Shown: piece by piece, positions 1-9,135 of the stretch
Layout: the number at the start of each line of letters is the position of its first letter
How positions within the stretch are numbered: position 1 is the first letter of the stretch
Assembly: GCA_964344685.1 (NCBI GenBank)
Contig: CAYFOK010000002.1
Coordinates: 186,001-250,000 of the forward strand
From: Scalindua sp964344685
Lineage (GTDB): Bacteria; Planctomycetota; Brocadiia; Brocadiales; Scalinduaceae
Direction: 5' to 3'
DNA: 64,000 nt
Program-made: the position numbers and the translations under genes
The notes under the pieces: model-generated
Told to the model about the DNA's origin: nothing
The model's database searches: none
Seen by the model: only the letters and a program-made list of their open reading frames with translations

Positions 1-120
1 CTGCTGTTCCATTGGGTTTTCAATATCCAGTAACTCATTTGCTATTGCAAACAATAGTCTATGCTGAGAATCAATATCAGGAATTCCTAATCTACAATCT
101 GGTGTCCACTTCATATGCAT
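1..120 (-). CDS. Bacteriohemerythrin-type protein, N-terminal part (cut by window edge)
   Basis: The reverse strand from position 120 encodes about 40 residues running off the window edge. They read MHMKWTPDCRLGIPDIDSQH, followed by a leucine-rich helix with an NEL tripeptide. The pattern W...LGI..ID.QH..L...NEL is the start of bacteriohemerythrins, which bind O2 at a di-iron site; the H of QH is an expected iron ligand. A GGAG sequence lies about 8 bases upstream of the ATG at 120; a second in-frame ATG is at 114. The remaining iron ligands are outside the window. In an anaerobe such a protein could sense or scavenge O2, which is inference. Confidence 0.75.
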   Translation of the reverse strand, partial: MHMKWTPDCRLGIPDIDSQHRLLFAIANELLDIENPMEQQ

Positions 121-240
121 ATTTATTTCTCCGGACTGAAAGATTCCCTGTTACAATATAAAGCAAGCAGTGTGGTTATGTACAACAGGTTTGCGGATTA
201 TAACCACTGATGCAAGCGGCAATCAAGATGAAAGTAAAGG

Positions 241-2931
241 TTATTTTTCTATATTTGCTTTGTTTTCCAGAAAGTTCAGGTACATTTTCCTTGATTCAAG
301 TATAAGGTATAATGTGCCTGATACCAGAAATATCTTAATCAAGTCAACCAGTCCAAGAGGAACAGTTTTAAAAGCAGTATTTAATGGTGTATAAAGCACG
401 GCAAACTGCATTAATATTGAAAACACGACTGAACCTGTTAAATATTTACTTGTCTTGAAATCTATCTTAAAATTCTTCGCTCTGTAAGTCAATACGTTGA
501 ATAACTGGAACATTACGAGTGTAGTGAAGGCGATAGATTTCGCCTTGACGGATTCAACACCATAACTGTAAAACATAAACAGCGTTCCTGCACCCATTAA
601 AAAACCTACTATTAAAATGTTGTAGATAACATCTTTAGACATTATCTCTTCATCTCTATTTCTGGGCGGCCTCTTCATAATATCTTTGCTGAAAGGATCC
701 ATTCCCAGCGCCAGGCCAGGCAGACCGTCTGTAAGCAAATTTACCCAGAGTATTTGAATAGCGATCAACGGCAGAGGCCATCCGATAAGGATTGCCAGGA
801 AGACAACAAGTATTTCTCCAAGATTTGAAGAGAGGGTATACTGGACAAATTGTTTAATAGTATTATAAATGCCTCTTCCCTCTTCTACCGCATTTACAAT
901 CGAAGCAAAGTTGTCATCTGTCAGTACCATATCAGAGGCTTCCTTGGCGACGTCGGTTCCTGTAATTCCCATTGCAACTCCAATATCAGATCTCTTTAAA
1001 GCCGGGGCGTCGTTTACTCCATCACCTGTCATTGCGACAACATGCCCCTTCTTTTTCAATGCGCTTAAGATCCTTACCTTATGCTCCGGACTAACCCTTG
1101 CACAGATTACAACGCTTTCGACTATCTCATCAAGCTTGTCATCACTTAATTTATCCAACTCCTCTCCGCTTAATGCCATGTCTCCTTCCTTAAATAAACC
1201 TAACTCCTTCGTAATAGCAATAGCGGTTAATTTATGGTCCCCTGTTATTACTACAGTACTGATACCCGCAGACCTGCATTTTGCAATAGCTTCTCTAACC
1301 TCTTCTCTCGGCGGGTCGATCATAGCCTGCAGGCCGATAAAGGTTAAATCCCTTTCAACCTCTTCAGGTTCAAGTGTATATTTTTCAGTTAATGATTTAT
1401 ATGCAAACCCTAGAACCCTCAGAGCCCTGTTTGCCATATCCCGATTAACATCCAGAATTTTATTTCTGTCCTCGTCAGTTATCTCTTTTGCCTGGCCGTT
1501 TATGGAAATGTATTTACAGTTATCCAGGATTACATCCGGCGCTCCTTTAATATAAGCAATGTTCTCTTCATTAACCCTGTGAACGGTTGTCATACACTTT
1601 CTTTCAGAATCAAAAGGAATCTCATCTATCCTGGGAAACCGGGCCTCTAATTCACTCTTTTTAAAACCAGCCTTTCCGGCAGAGACAAGTAGCGCACCTT
1701 CCGTAGAGTCGCCGAAGATCTCCCATCTTTCATTGCAGTTCAACCTCGAATCATTACACAGAGTACTGCTCCTGAATAACAGCTCCAGATCTGAAATGTT
1801 AACCTCCTCATCACCAGCCTGCATAAAGCTGCCTTCCGGTGTATAACCATCACCGGTGACCTCTGTCAGCGTGTTATTAGCATAAATATCCCTGACGGTC
1901 ATCTCGTTTTTTGTCAAAGTTCCTGTTTTGTCAGAACAGATGATATTAGCGCATCCGAGTGTTTCAACAGCAGGGAGCTTTCTGATCAGTGCACTGCGGT
2001 TTGCCATTCTCCTGACACCAAAAGCCAGGGAGATAGTAACAATAGCAGGAAGGCCTTCAGGAATGGCTGCAACTGCCAGGGCCACAGAAGCCATAAACAT
2101 TTCAATTACAAAAGATCTTTCAAACAGATCTGTTGTCAGGTATTCTCTCAGAACACTCATACCAAAGACAACCAGACAGATTCCTATAGTCACCACTCCT
2201 AACCATCTACCAAACTTCCTCAGCTTTTCCTGTAAAGGTGACAGCTTCTCTTCCGCATCCTGTACCATGTCCGCAATTTTACCTATTTCCGTATTCATAC
2301 CGGTAACGGTAACGACGGCTTTTGCGTGTCCCTTTGTTACTATTGTTCCCATAAACACCATGTTTTCCTGATCGTTTACTAATATATTATTATCAAGAGG
2401 GCTGGTAATCTTATTAGACGGAACGGATTCTCCGGTTAATGACGCCTCGTCGACCTGGAATGCAGCAATATCAATTAACCTTGCATCAGCAGGGACTTTG
2501 CTTCCGGTTTCTAAAAGAACTATGTCTCCGGGGACCAATTCTCTTGAATCTATCTCCGTCTCTTTGCCTTCTCTGATAATCTTTGCCTTCAGCGCGGTTA
2601 ACTTCTTCAACGCTTCAATAGCTTTTTCCGCCCTAAATTCCTGAATAAATCCGAAAATACCGTTAAGGACTACTATAGTTGAAATGACAATAGCGTCCAG
2701 TTTCTCTCCGATCAAAAGAGAGATAACGAGAGCGGCCAGAAGGATGAAAACAATAGAAGAAGCAAACTGCCTGATTAGAATCTGGAGTGGTGAAATCTTT
2801 TCATTCTGTTTAAGCTCGTTAATGCCGTACTTCTCCAATCTCTTCCTTGACTCTTCTGCAGTCAAGCCTTTCAGAGAAGTACCTGTAGATTTGATTGTGT
2901 CTGATACGTTTAAGTTATAATAATTGACCAT
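241..2931 (-). CDS. Cation-transporting P-type ATPase (Ca2+/PMR1/PacL-like)
   Basis: This 896-residue P2-type ATPase pumps cations, most likely Ca2+ or Mn2+, across a membrane. The N-terminal cation-ATPase domain is followed by an LTGES actuator motif near residue 165, the helix-4 motif PEGLP, the phosphorylation motif DKTGTLT near residue 334, the hinge TGDGVNDAPAL near residue 630, and a C-terminal set of hydrophobic helices. PEGLP in place of a CPC metal motif argues against a heavy-metal P1B pump. The length is normal for SERCA/PMR1-like bacterial pumps. It stands alone, with no regulator alongside. Substrate choice between Ca2+ and Mn2+ cannot be settled from motifs alone. Confidence 0.93.
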   Translation of the reverse strand: MVNYYNLNVSDTIKSTGTSLKGLTAEESRKRLEKYGINELKQNEKISPLQILIRQFASSIVFILLAALVISLLIGEKLDAIVISTIVVLNGIFGFIQEFRAEKAIEALKKLTALKAKIIREGKETEIDSRELVPGDIVLLETGSKVPADARLIDIAAFQVDEASLTGESVPSNKITSPLDNNILVNDQENMVFMGTIVTKGHAKAVVTVTGMNTEIGKIADMVQDAEEKLSPLQEKLRKFGRWLGVVTIGICLVVFGMSVLREYLTTDLFERSFVIEMFMASVALAVAAIPEGLPAIVTISLAFGVRRMANRSALIRKLPAVETLGCANIICSDKTGTLTKNEMTVRDIYANNTLTEVTGDGYTPEGSFMQAGDEEVNISDLELLFRSSTLCNDSRLNCNERWEIFGDSTEGALLVSAGKAGFKKSELEARFPRIDEIPFDSERKCMTTVHRVNEENIAYIKGAPDVILDNCKYISINGQAKEITDEDRNKILDVNRDMANRALRVLGFAYKSLTEKYTLEPEEVERDLTFIGLQAMIDPPREEVREAIAKCRSAGISTVVITGDHKLTAIAITKELGLFKEGDMALSGEELDKLSDDKLDEIVESVVICARVSPEHKVRILSALKKKGHVVAMTGDGVNDAPALKRSDIGVAMGITGTDVAKEASDMVLTDDNFASIVNAVEEGRGIYNTIKQFVQYTLSSNLGEILVVFLAILIGWPLPLIAIQILWVNLLTDGLPGLALGMDPFSKDIMKRPPRNRDEEIMSKDVIYNILIVGFLMGAGTLFMFYSYGVESVKAKSIAFTTLVMFQLFNVLTYRAKNFKIDFKTSKYLTGSVVFSILMQFAVLYTPLNTAFKTVPLGLVDLIKIFLVSGTLYLILESRKMYLNFLENKANIEK

Positions 2932-3070
2932 GATAATTTAATATGTGTTTCATTCTTTGTGGTCTCTGTTCATTCATGTTAGAAGCTGGTAGTTTTAGGT
3001 GGCAGTAAGGAATTAGTGAAGGTGAAGTAATTGAAATGCAGGGGCAGGCAGCTTAGAATATATAACTTAT

Positions 3071-3352
3071 CTATTTTTTCTTTCTGACTCCTTTAAGGGC
3101 AAAGGCCTTTACGTCGTCTGCATTCATATCTTCATCTTCTACAAAGAACTCATTCTGAAACATCCACCAATTCTTGTTAGTATTCTCTTCCTCCATAACC
3201 TTTATCGGGTCATTGCTCTGCAGTTCTATTAACTTGTTATACTTAGATTTGGAGAGCGAACTTTTGCTAAAACTTTTTTCGGAAGTGAATTGATATTTCA
3301 TGGAAACAATACCAACCTCAAGATACTCAGCTTTTTTGTCTCTTTTTATCAT
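3071..3352 (-). CDS. Small hypothetical protein
   Basis: A 93-residue charged protein, rich in lysine, serine and glutamate, with an acidic stretch (VEDEDMNADD) before a basic C-terminal tail (GVRKKK). No signal peptide or membrane segment is visible. I do not recognise a family. It follows the P-type ATPase start region on the same strand with about 140 bases between them, but is upstream of that gene. Low-complexity composition leaves open that it is not a gene, though its length and amino-acid use are plausible. Confidence 0.45.
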   Translation of the reverse strand: MIKRDKKAEYLEVGIVSMKYQFTSEKSFSKSSLSKSKYNKLIELQSNDPIKVMEEENTNKNWWMFQNEFFVEDEDMNADDVKAFALKGVRKKK

Positions 3353-3935
3353 ATCGGTAAACTCTGGATTTTCTTACAAATTAAATAATTAAGGTAGTAT
3401 CAGTACAATGCACATGTTGAGAAACATACCATTTTCATCTTAAGATTTCTAGTTGTAAATTTTGGGATGAGTTCATCGTGTTTTAACCTTGCCAGAATGC
3501 ATATATGGTTCAAGAACATTATGGCCGGGTGGAAAGTTACAAATGACGAAAAGGAAAGAAAGAGAAATTTAGTCACATATTTAAACAGATAAACATAGAC
3601 GTTAAAGTTGTAATGAAAAATACCAGGAACAAAACCTGGCTTCCATAACTTGTTTTAAGTTCTTGAAAAAACACATGTCTGCTCCAATATAGAACAACAT
3701 GATCCGTATTTAATTATCATGGCGCTATGATCACGGTTCTTATAAATGATAATTGAACAGGCAGTTATGAATACATTTTTTTTGCCACAGCAATTGGTAC
3801 TGTTTTTGTAATACACAGTATATTGTGGCTGGGCATTGGTTTGAAAAAGGTGTTTAAGCATTCTTATTGTATATTCGGATTCTATTATGTGGGCATAGTT
3901 ATTTATATTATTGAAATTTATTGATCAGGTGGTTT
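3353..3935. other. Intergenic region, no supported gene
   Basis: About 580 bases between divergent genes. One 68-codon reverse reading frame (3655-3861) is open, but it has no clear ribosome site and an unlikely composition, so it is not called. No tRNA, repeat or clear terminator was seen. It presumably carries promoters for the flanking genes. Confidence 0.4.
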
Positions 3936-4406
3936 ATGGAAAAGATATGCATTGTAAAAAGAAGAAACAGTATTTCTAACGGAGTGAGGCAGAACAGGGC
4001 TTTCATGCCTGTAAATAACCGTGAAGTTTACGGTGGCGCTGATTATGAGTTTGAGAATCTGGCTGATGGCGAAAGCGACAAGATTTCATTGAATCTCACA
4101 TCTGAGCAATCTGATTTGATGCAGTCTAATGAGCGTTTAAAGTCTTTTGCAGAACATGAAACAAAGAGCTTTGTCCTGGATATGAAGAAGGTAGAGGGGC
4201 ATACCTTTCTTAACTTTCATTTTAGTGAAGCTGACAGCATGAAATTACTTAAGACGAAAGATGCGTGCAGAATGCTGCAGATCAGTGATGGTTTCTTAAT
4301 GAGGCTTGTAAGAGAGAAAAAAATTAGGAGCTATAAACTCGGAAGGCTCAGGCGTTTCTCTTTTCAGGACGTTCTTAATTATCTAACCGAAAATATTGAA
4401 AAGTAA
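3936..4406 (+). CDS. Excisionase/MerR-type helix-turn-helix protein
   Basis: About 156 residues from the ATG at 3936, which has AGGTGG just upstream; the frame stays open to a TTG at 3921. The last 50 residues (from LLKTKDACRMLQIS to DVLNYL) form the excisionase-family winged HTH, with the typical 'R..K...YKLGR.RRF' wing used to bind DNA. The N-terminal 100 residues are not recognised: a basic start, then an acidic and polar stretch. It ends 27 bases before the ExeA-like ATPase and probably shares its transcript. In other bacteria such small HTH proteins are often regulators next to ATPase or secretion genes, but no phage genes are nearby to suggest a real excisionase. Confidence 0.75.
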   Translation: MEKICIVKRRNSISNGVRQNRAFMPVNNREVYGGADYEFENLADGESDKISLNLTSEQSDLMQSNERLKSFAEHETKSFVLDMKKVEGHTFLNFHFSEADSMKLLKTKDACRMLQISDGFLMRLVREKKIRSYKLGRLRRFSFQDVLNYLTENIEK

Positions 4407-4433
4407 GAACATTTTTTTAATGAGGGTAATTAT

Positions 4434-5855
4434 ATGTATTACGAATATTGGAATTTGAAAAAGTCGCCTTTTGATAATGTTCCTGATCCGACAATGTATG
4501 CTGCCTGCCATGCTTCAATGGAGAATGCTATAGCTGAGACACAGTTTGCGATAGAGGAGGGAGAAGATTGTGTTTCGGTGATTGTAGGTGATGTAGGATT
4601 GGGCAAGACAATGTCAATCCGTATTATCATAGATTTACTTGAGAAAGAAAAGTATAAGATTGCTTTAATCACCAATCCAAGCACAACTTTTGTCCAGATA
4701 TTGAGAGAGATTATTGGCCAGATAACGGGAAAGCCATGTGAAGAAAGAAAAAAGGATGATCTGCTGGAAATATTTAACAGGCTTCTGTTTGAGGCCAGTG
4801 ATGAAGGAAAAAAGGTTCTCATCTTTATTGATGAAGCGAATGTTATGTCGCCTAAGAAGCTTGAGGATTTAAGGCTTTTGACAAATATGCAGGAGGACAG
4901 CAGGAATTTGTTCACCATGATACTTGTAGGCCAGATGGAGCTTGCTAAACGGCTTGAGCATCCGAAAAAAGCCAACTTTTTTCAAAGAATTGGAACATAT
5001 TGCCGGATAGAAAAGATACCTGGCGAAGAGCAGTTAAAAAACTATGTTGAGACGCGTCTTCAGCGTGCAGGAGGATCAGGGAAAATTTTCACAGAAGATT
5101 CTTTTCATGCAATTTGGGAATGTTCGGAACATGGAGTGCCCCGCCTGATCAATAAGATTTGCAAGCTGTCGTTGAAGGCCGGAGAAACCAATGAACTTAA
5201 AGAAATAGACAGTGAGATAATCCGGCAGATTGGGGAGCGTTTTCAGAAAATAACACGTCCAGCTTCACCGAAAAGGATGCCAAGGAAACGACATGAGAAC
5301 AAAACGACTTCTGAGCCTGTTAAAGAGATCCGGGATAATCTGGAATTGAATCCGGAGGATCGGGAAAAAAGTTTGATTGAACCGGTATCCGAAAAAGAGA
5401 TACCGCTGGAACCTGTATTTTACTTGCAGGATGATGGAGATAAAACGTTATTGCATGACGCAGAAGACTCCGGGGATAAAGAAATGTTGGTATGTACAAA
5501 CGGAACGACTAAAGAGGAGCCTGCTGCTCAGAACGTGATAGAACAGAAAACCGGAATGTTTCAGGAGAGCGTTCGTTTATCAAATGGGCAAGGACACACT
5601 GAAGATACTGCTGTTAATCAAGAAGAGCAGGATGAGGTGGATATTGGAGGCCGCAGGTTCCAGATAGATCTCTCTTCCACTCTTATTGAGCAGGCAAGAG
5701 CATCTGATCAGGATCAGTGTAACAAACTGGCCGGCACGATAGCTGCCCAGGCACTCAAAAAAAACGTTGAATTGACAAGGGTAGCCGCTTCTGCGGACCC
5801 TGTTCCCATATGGAATGAAATAAAAAAGTTTGTACTTTGTAAGATCGGCAGATAA
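4434..5855 (+). CDS. ExeA/GspA-like AAA ATPase
   Basis: A 473-residue protein that starts with the ExeA-family signature (YYEYWNLKKSPFDNVPDP). It has a Walker A motif GDVGLGKT at about residues 52-59 and a Walker B motif VLIFIDEAN near 130, then a sensor and lid region ending around residue 275. ExeA-type ATPases assist assembly of secretin or cell-envelope machines, or act in transposition. The C-terminal 190 residues are specific to this protein: a long, acidic, low-complexity linker and then a compact segment of about 70 residues. GAGGG lies upstream of the ATG. It sits between an HTH gene and a TPR gene, forming a likely three-gene operon. The partner machine is not visible in the window. 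Confidence 0.85.
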   Translation: MYYEYWNLKKSPFDNVPDPTMYAACHASMENAIAETQFAIEEGEDCVSVIVGDVGLGKTMSIRIIIDLLEKEKYKIALITNPSTTFVQILREIIGQITGKPCEERKKDDLLEIFNRLLFEASDEGKKVLIFIDEANVMSPKKLEDLRLLTNMQEDSRNLFTMILVGQMELAKRLEHPKKANFFQRIGTYCRIEKIPGEEQLKNYVETRLQRAGGSGKIFTEDSFHAIWECSEHGVPRLINKICKLSLKAGETNELKEIDSEIIRQIGERFQKITRPASPKRMPRKRHENKTTSEPVKEIRDNLELNPEDREKSLIEPVSEKEIPLEPVFYLQDDGDKTLLHDAEDSGDKEMLVCTNGTTKEEPAAQNVIEQKTGMFQESVRLSNGQGHTEDTAVNQEEQDEVDIGGRRFQIDLSSTLIEQARASDQDQCNKLAGTIAAQALKKNVELTRVAASADPVPIWNEIKKFVLCKIGR

Positions 5856-5867
5856 GTGCAAAGATAA

Positions 5868-6845
5868 GTGTACGCAGTATTGAACTTCAGATTTTTCCAA
5901 TTCTTAAAGAACAGATTGATGCATAAAAAGAACCTGGCCAGAAGGTGGTTTTTGAAAGGGTGTCGGTATGACAGTATCGGATCAAGACGTGATAAGGCGA
6001 TAGACGCCTACAGAAAGAGTATAAAATATGACGATAAACTTACCGATGCCTATGTGAACCTGGGATTTATTTATCTTGCGGGAAAAGATTATGAGAAGGC
6101 CGTAAAATGTTTCCAGAATGTGGTTGAGCTTGAACCGAAAAATCCTGAAGCGTTCAATAATCTGGGATATGTGTATGAAGGAATGGAACGTTTAGGATGT
6201 GCCATGCAGGCTTACAGACAGGCATCAGGGCTTGACCCTAGAAATGTTGAGACTATGCTTAATATTGCCAAGGTGCATGAATTGGAAGGGAACTATCACG
6301 GCGCTGTTAAACAGTATAATATGGCAATTAAACAGAATCCGGATAACATTTCATCCCGTTTCTGCCTTGCAGTACTTTATGACAATTATGATATGTTTGA
6401 TGAAGCCCTGGGTGAGTATAAGGGTGTTCTTGATAGAGATCCTGGCCATTTGAAGGCACTTTTGAATATGGGAAGCCTGTATGTACAGCTCGGGGATAAC
6501 GACCGGGCCATAAAACTCTTTAAAAAAGTGATAACCCGGGATCCCGATAATGCTGATGCGTGTCGTAAGCTGGGCTCAGTTTATAAAAGTAATGAAAATT
6601 ATACTGAAGCCACAACGGCTTACAAGAGATTGCTTATGCTTAATCCGTTTCAGGAAGAGGCACATATGGAACTTGCAGAGACTCAATATTATCAATATCG
6701 TTCAAAGTTCAATGGTGTTAAAAAAGAGGAGGTCAGGCAGAGGCTTGACTATTTATTGACCATCAACCCGGAAAACAGGAAGGGAAAGAAACTTCTCAAG
6801 GAACTGATGGAAGACGATAGAATACTGAATAATGGTCATTCCTGA
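5868..6845 (+). CDS. TPR-repeat protein
   Basis: A 325-residue protein with about seven consecutive tetratricopeptide repeats between residues 35 and 270. Each carries the A..NLG..Y...G....A...F..A....P pattern, for example AYVNLGFIYLAGKDYEKAVK. TPR arrays are protein-protein interaction scaffolds. A GTG at 5868 is the longest start; an ATG at 5919 is an alternative that removes a hydrophobic-aromatic leader (NFRFFQFL). No clear signal peptide is present. It follows the ExeA-like ATPase by 12 bases, so it is probably co-transcribed and may serve as its scaffold partner; this is inference. Confidence 0.85.
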   Translation: MYAVLNFRFFQFLKNRLMHKKNLARRWFLKGCRYDSIGSRRDKAIDAYRKSIKYDDKLTDAYVNLGFIYLAGKDYEKAVKCFQNVVELEPKNPEAFNNLGYVYEGMERLGCAMQAYRQASGLDPRNVETMLNIAKVHELEGNYHGAVKQYNMAIKQNPDNISSRFCLAVLYDNYDMFDEALGEYKGVLDRDPGHLKALLNMGSLYVQLGDNDRAIKLFKKVITRDPDNADACRKLGSVYKSNENYTEATTAYKRLLMLNPFQEEAHMELAETQYYQYRSKFNGVKKEEVRQRLDYLLTINPENRKGKKLLKELMEDDRILNNGHS

Positions 6846-6937
6846 TTGCTGTATTAATAAAGGCTGAAGAAGATAATCCTGCACTGCACCACCTCGGGCT
6901 GACATTTGATACTCATCTGTTTCTTCCTGCAACATAT

Positions 6938-7708
6938 TTATTTCAGTGGATATAATTGTGATGATCCCGGTGCTCTTGCAGCCAGAAGTGTACCACCCAC
7001 CACCGCTAAAGGCAGTATAAAACTGGACAAAAACGGAATCGCAAAAAGAAATGTTAATATTGCTCCAAAACCGGTACAGGCATAAATGTGTCGCCAGAGG
7101 AATTTGGCTCCCTGTCCAATGCCTATACTCCTCCTGGATTGTGGATAACTGATATACTGGAATGTTACAAGGAGAAAAGCGAGTATAAATGCAAATATAT
7201 TTACTATCGGTACCCAGCAGAATATGATGGCAAAGAGAGCGGCAATGAATGCTGTTGCTGTCTTGAACAGATCAATTCCAATAAGTTTAATGTGAGCTTT
7301 CAGTGTTTTCTTTGTAACCGGAGGTAATGGTATTTCAGTAATCCTTTCTGACCTCTCTGCCAGTACGTCATTAAATGGGGAAGCTACAATACTGCTGGTA
7401 AAAATGAATGTCAAAGCCGCAACCATCCACAAAATAATTTTACCGGACAACATGAAGAACCTGCCGATTAGACCTGCCGGGTCGAAACCAAGACTGGAAA
7501 TATACTCCTGTAGAAGTGAAATTGCCCAATCCTGTAATTGGCTTATGCCATAGACAAAAAGTACAAAAGTCAAAGCCAGAGGAAGCGCACTCCAAAACAG
7601 GAGAGATTTATTAATAAATATCGACTTGAGTGCGCGATATGGAAGGGTAAGTCCGAACCACAGGGACCTGGTCCTTGGAAAATGGATTTTAGGAGGAATT
7701 GTATTCAT
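6938..7708 (-). CDS. EI24/CysZ-like membrane protein
   Basis: A 256-residue integral membrane protein of the EI24 domain family (CysZ-like). It begins GLTLPYRALKSIF, has four or more hydrophobic segments, and carries the family stretch SSIVASPFNDVLAERSE near residue 105-120. CysZ proteins mediate sulfate uptake in some bacteria, but the wider EI24 family is of mixed function, so sulfate transport is only a possibility here. A sulfite-reductase-like cluster lies 3 kb away on the other strand, which is weak supporting context. It is the last gene in a five-gene minus-strand run. Confidence 0.75.
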   Translation of the reverse strand: MNTIPPKIHFPRTRSLWFGLTLPYRALKSIFINKSLLFWSALPLALTFVLFVYGISQLQDWAISLLQEYISSLGFDPAGLIGRFFMLSGKIILWMVAALTFIFTSSIVASPFNDVLAERSERITEIPLPPVTKKTLKAHIKLIGIDLFKTATAFIAALFAIIFCWVPIVNIFAFILAFLLVTFQYISYPQSRRSIGIGQGAKFLWRHIYACTGFGAILTFLFAIPFLSSFILPLAVVGGTLLAARAPGSSQLYPLK

Positions 7709-7856
7709 ATATTATTTAAGCAGTATCTATCAATGTATTGTATCGTTACTTTTTGTTCAAAAAATAGAACCCCGGTCTCCTGCATATTATTACTTTAATT
7801 ATGTACTATTACACCATTAAATTTTCTTTTTTTAGAAAGTCCATTTGAGTCGCTTC

Positions 7857-8477
7857 CTATCTGGTTACGATATATTTAAGTGGATTACAGAGGGTAACAA
7901 GGCGGTTATTCCCTATTATATCCCAATTGAGTTTTTTTGAGGGTAGTGACTCGGGTATCCATGCCATTGTAAGATGTATGTGTGTGGGTATTTTGCTGCT
8001 CTCTGGTAAGGCCGCTTCTGCAATGATATCGCCTTCACATACACTCTTTCCCGCAACATTGTAATCTCCGGGAATGGTATGTCCGTAAATAGTATGGAGA
8101 GTGTTTCCTCCTTTGTTGTTGATTCCGTGTTTTACATATATTGATTTTCCCAGAAAGTCATCGTGAGTGTGAACTATCTTACCGGTATACATTACGGGGA
8201 TCTTTGTCCTTTTGCCAATGCGGCGAACCTGTCCTGTATTATCTCTATAAAAGCAGAGATCTATCCCCTCATGAGGTGCAGGCCTGAAGCCGTTATCTGC
8301 CCACCATGTCTCTATATCCTGAAATAACATTCCAGGATAAAAGATCCACTCCTTAAATCCGTGTGTATGGAGATCACTATTGTACTCTACTAATAATGTT
8401 TTAAATGTTGATTTGGGAATTGTTTCGTCTTCAGCTTCCATAGAAATTAATCTCAAATTGGGTTTTGTAATAATCAA
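7857..8477 (-). CDS. M23/LytM-like metallopeptidase domain protein
   Basis: A 206-residue protein with the zinc-site pattern of M23 endopeptidases: H69-x3-D73 in HEGID, H133 in YGHT, and H166/H168 in THIHLT. M23 enzymes cut peptide cross-links in peptidoglycan. No signal peptide is seen, which is unusual for a cell-wall enzyme and means a cytoplasmic or non-classical location is possible. The N-terminal 50 residues are not recognised. It is between an EI24-like gene and an MBL-fold gene on the same strand. Because the ligand set looks complete, activity is plausible, but the substrate is unknown. Confidence 0.7.
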   Translation of the reverse strand: MIITKPNLRLISMEAEDETIPKSTFKTLLVEYNSDLHTHGFKEWIFYPGMLFQDIETWWADNGFRPAPHEGIDLCFYRDNTGQVRRIGKRTKIPVMYTGKIVHTHDDFLGKSIYVKHGINNKGGNTLHTIYGHTIPGDYNVAGKSVCEGDIIAEAALPESSKIPTHIHLTMAWIPESLPSKKLNWDIIGNNRLVTLCNPLKYIVTR

Positions 8478-8516
8478 TTGGTAAAAGTCAGCGGAGCAAA
8501 ACAGGAAATATCCAGT

Positions 8517-9083
8517 TTAGAAAAAGGGATTACTGTTCTTTTCTATTCCCACTGTAGTCATAGGGCCATGTGCTGGAAATACCAGTGTCTCATCCGGTAG
8601 GGTAAAGATACGTTTGCGGACATGTTCGATCTGGCACTGTGCTGCTTTAGAAGAGTTTGTTCCTCCAATCGAACCGCACATTAGAGCATCGCCGGTAAAC
8701 ACACAACCGTGTCCATAAAACGAGATTCCGTGCGGTGTATGACCCTGTATAGAAATGGCCTGGAATTCTAAGTTTCCGACTTTGATCATTTCGCCTCCCA
8801 GTAACTGATGTTTTGCGTCATGAACCTCTCCCTGCCCTGCATAGCTCTCCGTTTTATAACGGCTGTTAAAATCAGGAAGGCCCTCAGTATGGTCCCAGTG
8901 CCCATGTGTAAAAAAAAGAAAATTGAGCTGTATCCTTTGGTCTTGAATAAAGGTTTCTACTTCTGTGTTGAAACCGCCCGGGTCTATAAACACTCCGATT
9001 CGTGTCTCAGGGTCTGCTAACAGAAAACCGTTGATTCGGAAACCCCCTACGGTAAAACGCTTGAATATGAAGTTAGTCATCAT
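8517..9083 (-). CDS. MBL-fold metallohydrolase (glyoxalase II-like)
   Basis: A 188-residue metallo-beta-lactamase-fold protein. The metal-binding motif THGHWDH is at residues 59-65, followed by QGHTPHG, FTGDAL and FPAHG, which supply the remaining histidine and aspartate ligands. Short single-domain proteins of this kind hydrolyse thioesters such as S-lactoylglutathione or related compounds; some close relatives act as persulfide dioxygenases, but no extra marker for that is visible. Two ATGs lie at the start (9083 and 9080). It is 40 bases upstream of the M23-like gene on the same strand. Confidence 0.85.
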   Translation of the reverse strand: MMTNFIFKRFTVGGFRINGFLLADPETRIGVFIDPGGFNTEVETFIQDQRIQLNFLFFTHGHWDHTEGLPDFNSRYKTESYAGQGEVHDAKHQLLGGEMIKVGNLEFQAISIQGHTPHGISFYGHGCVFTGDALMCGSIGGTNSSKAAQCQIEHVRKRIFTLPDETLVFPAHGPMTTVGIEKNSNPFF

Positions 9084-9135
9084 GGCGAAAATTTCTCAGA
9101 TTGTTTGGTTGTTATATAGATAAATAATAAAAAAA

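Noticed and set aside
170..394. Plus-strand frame overlapping the end of the P-type ATPase
   Set aside because: It is a shadow of the ATPase 3' end; the ATPase frame is supported by strong family motifs.
3655..3861. 68-codon reverse frame between the ATPase region and the HTH gene
   Set aside because: No good ribosome site, odd composition and no recognisable motif; probably chance.
3936..4406. Prophage or integrated element suggested by the excisionase-type HTH
   Set aside because: No integrase, attachment repeats or phage structural genes are nearby; the fold is shared by many ordinary regulators.
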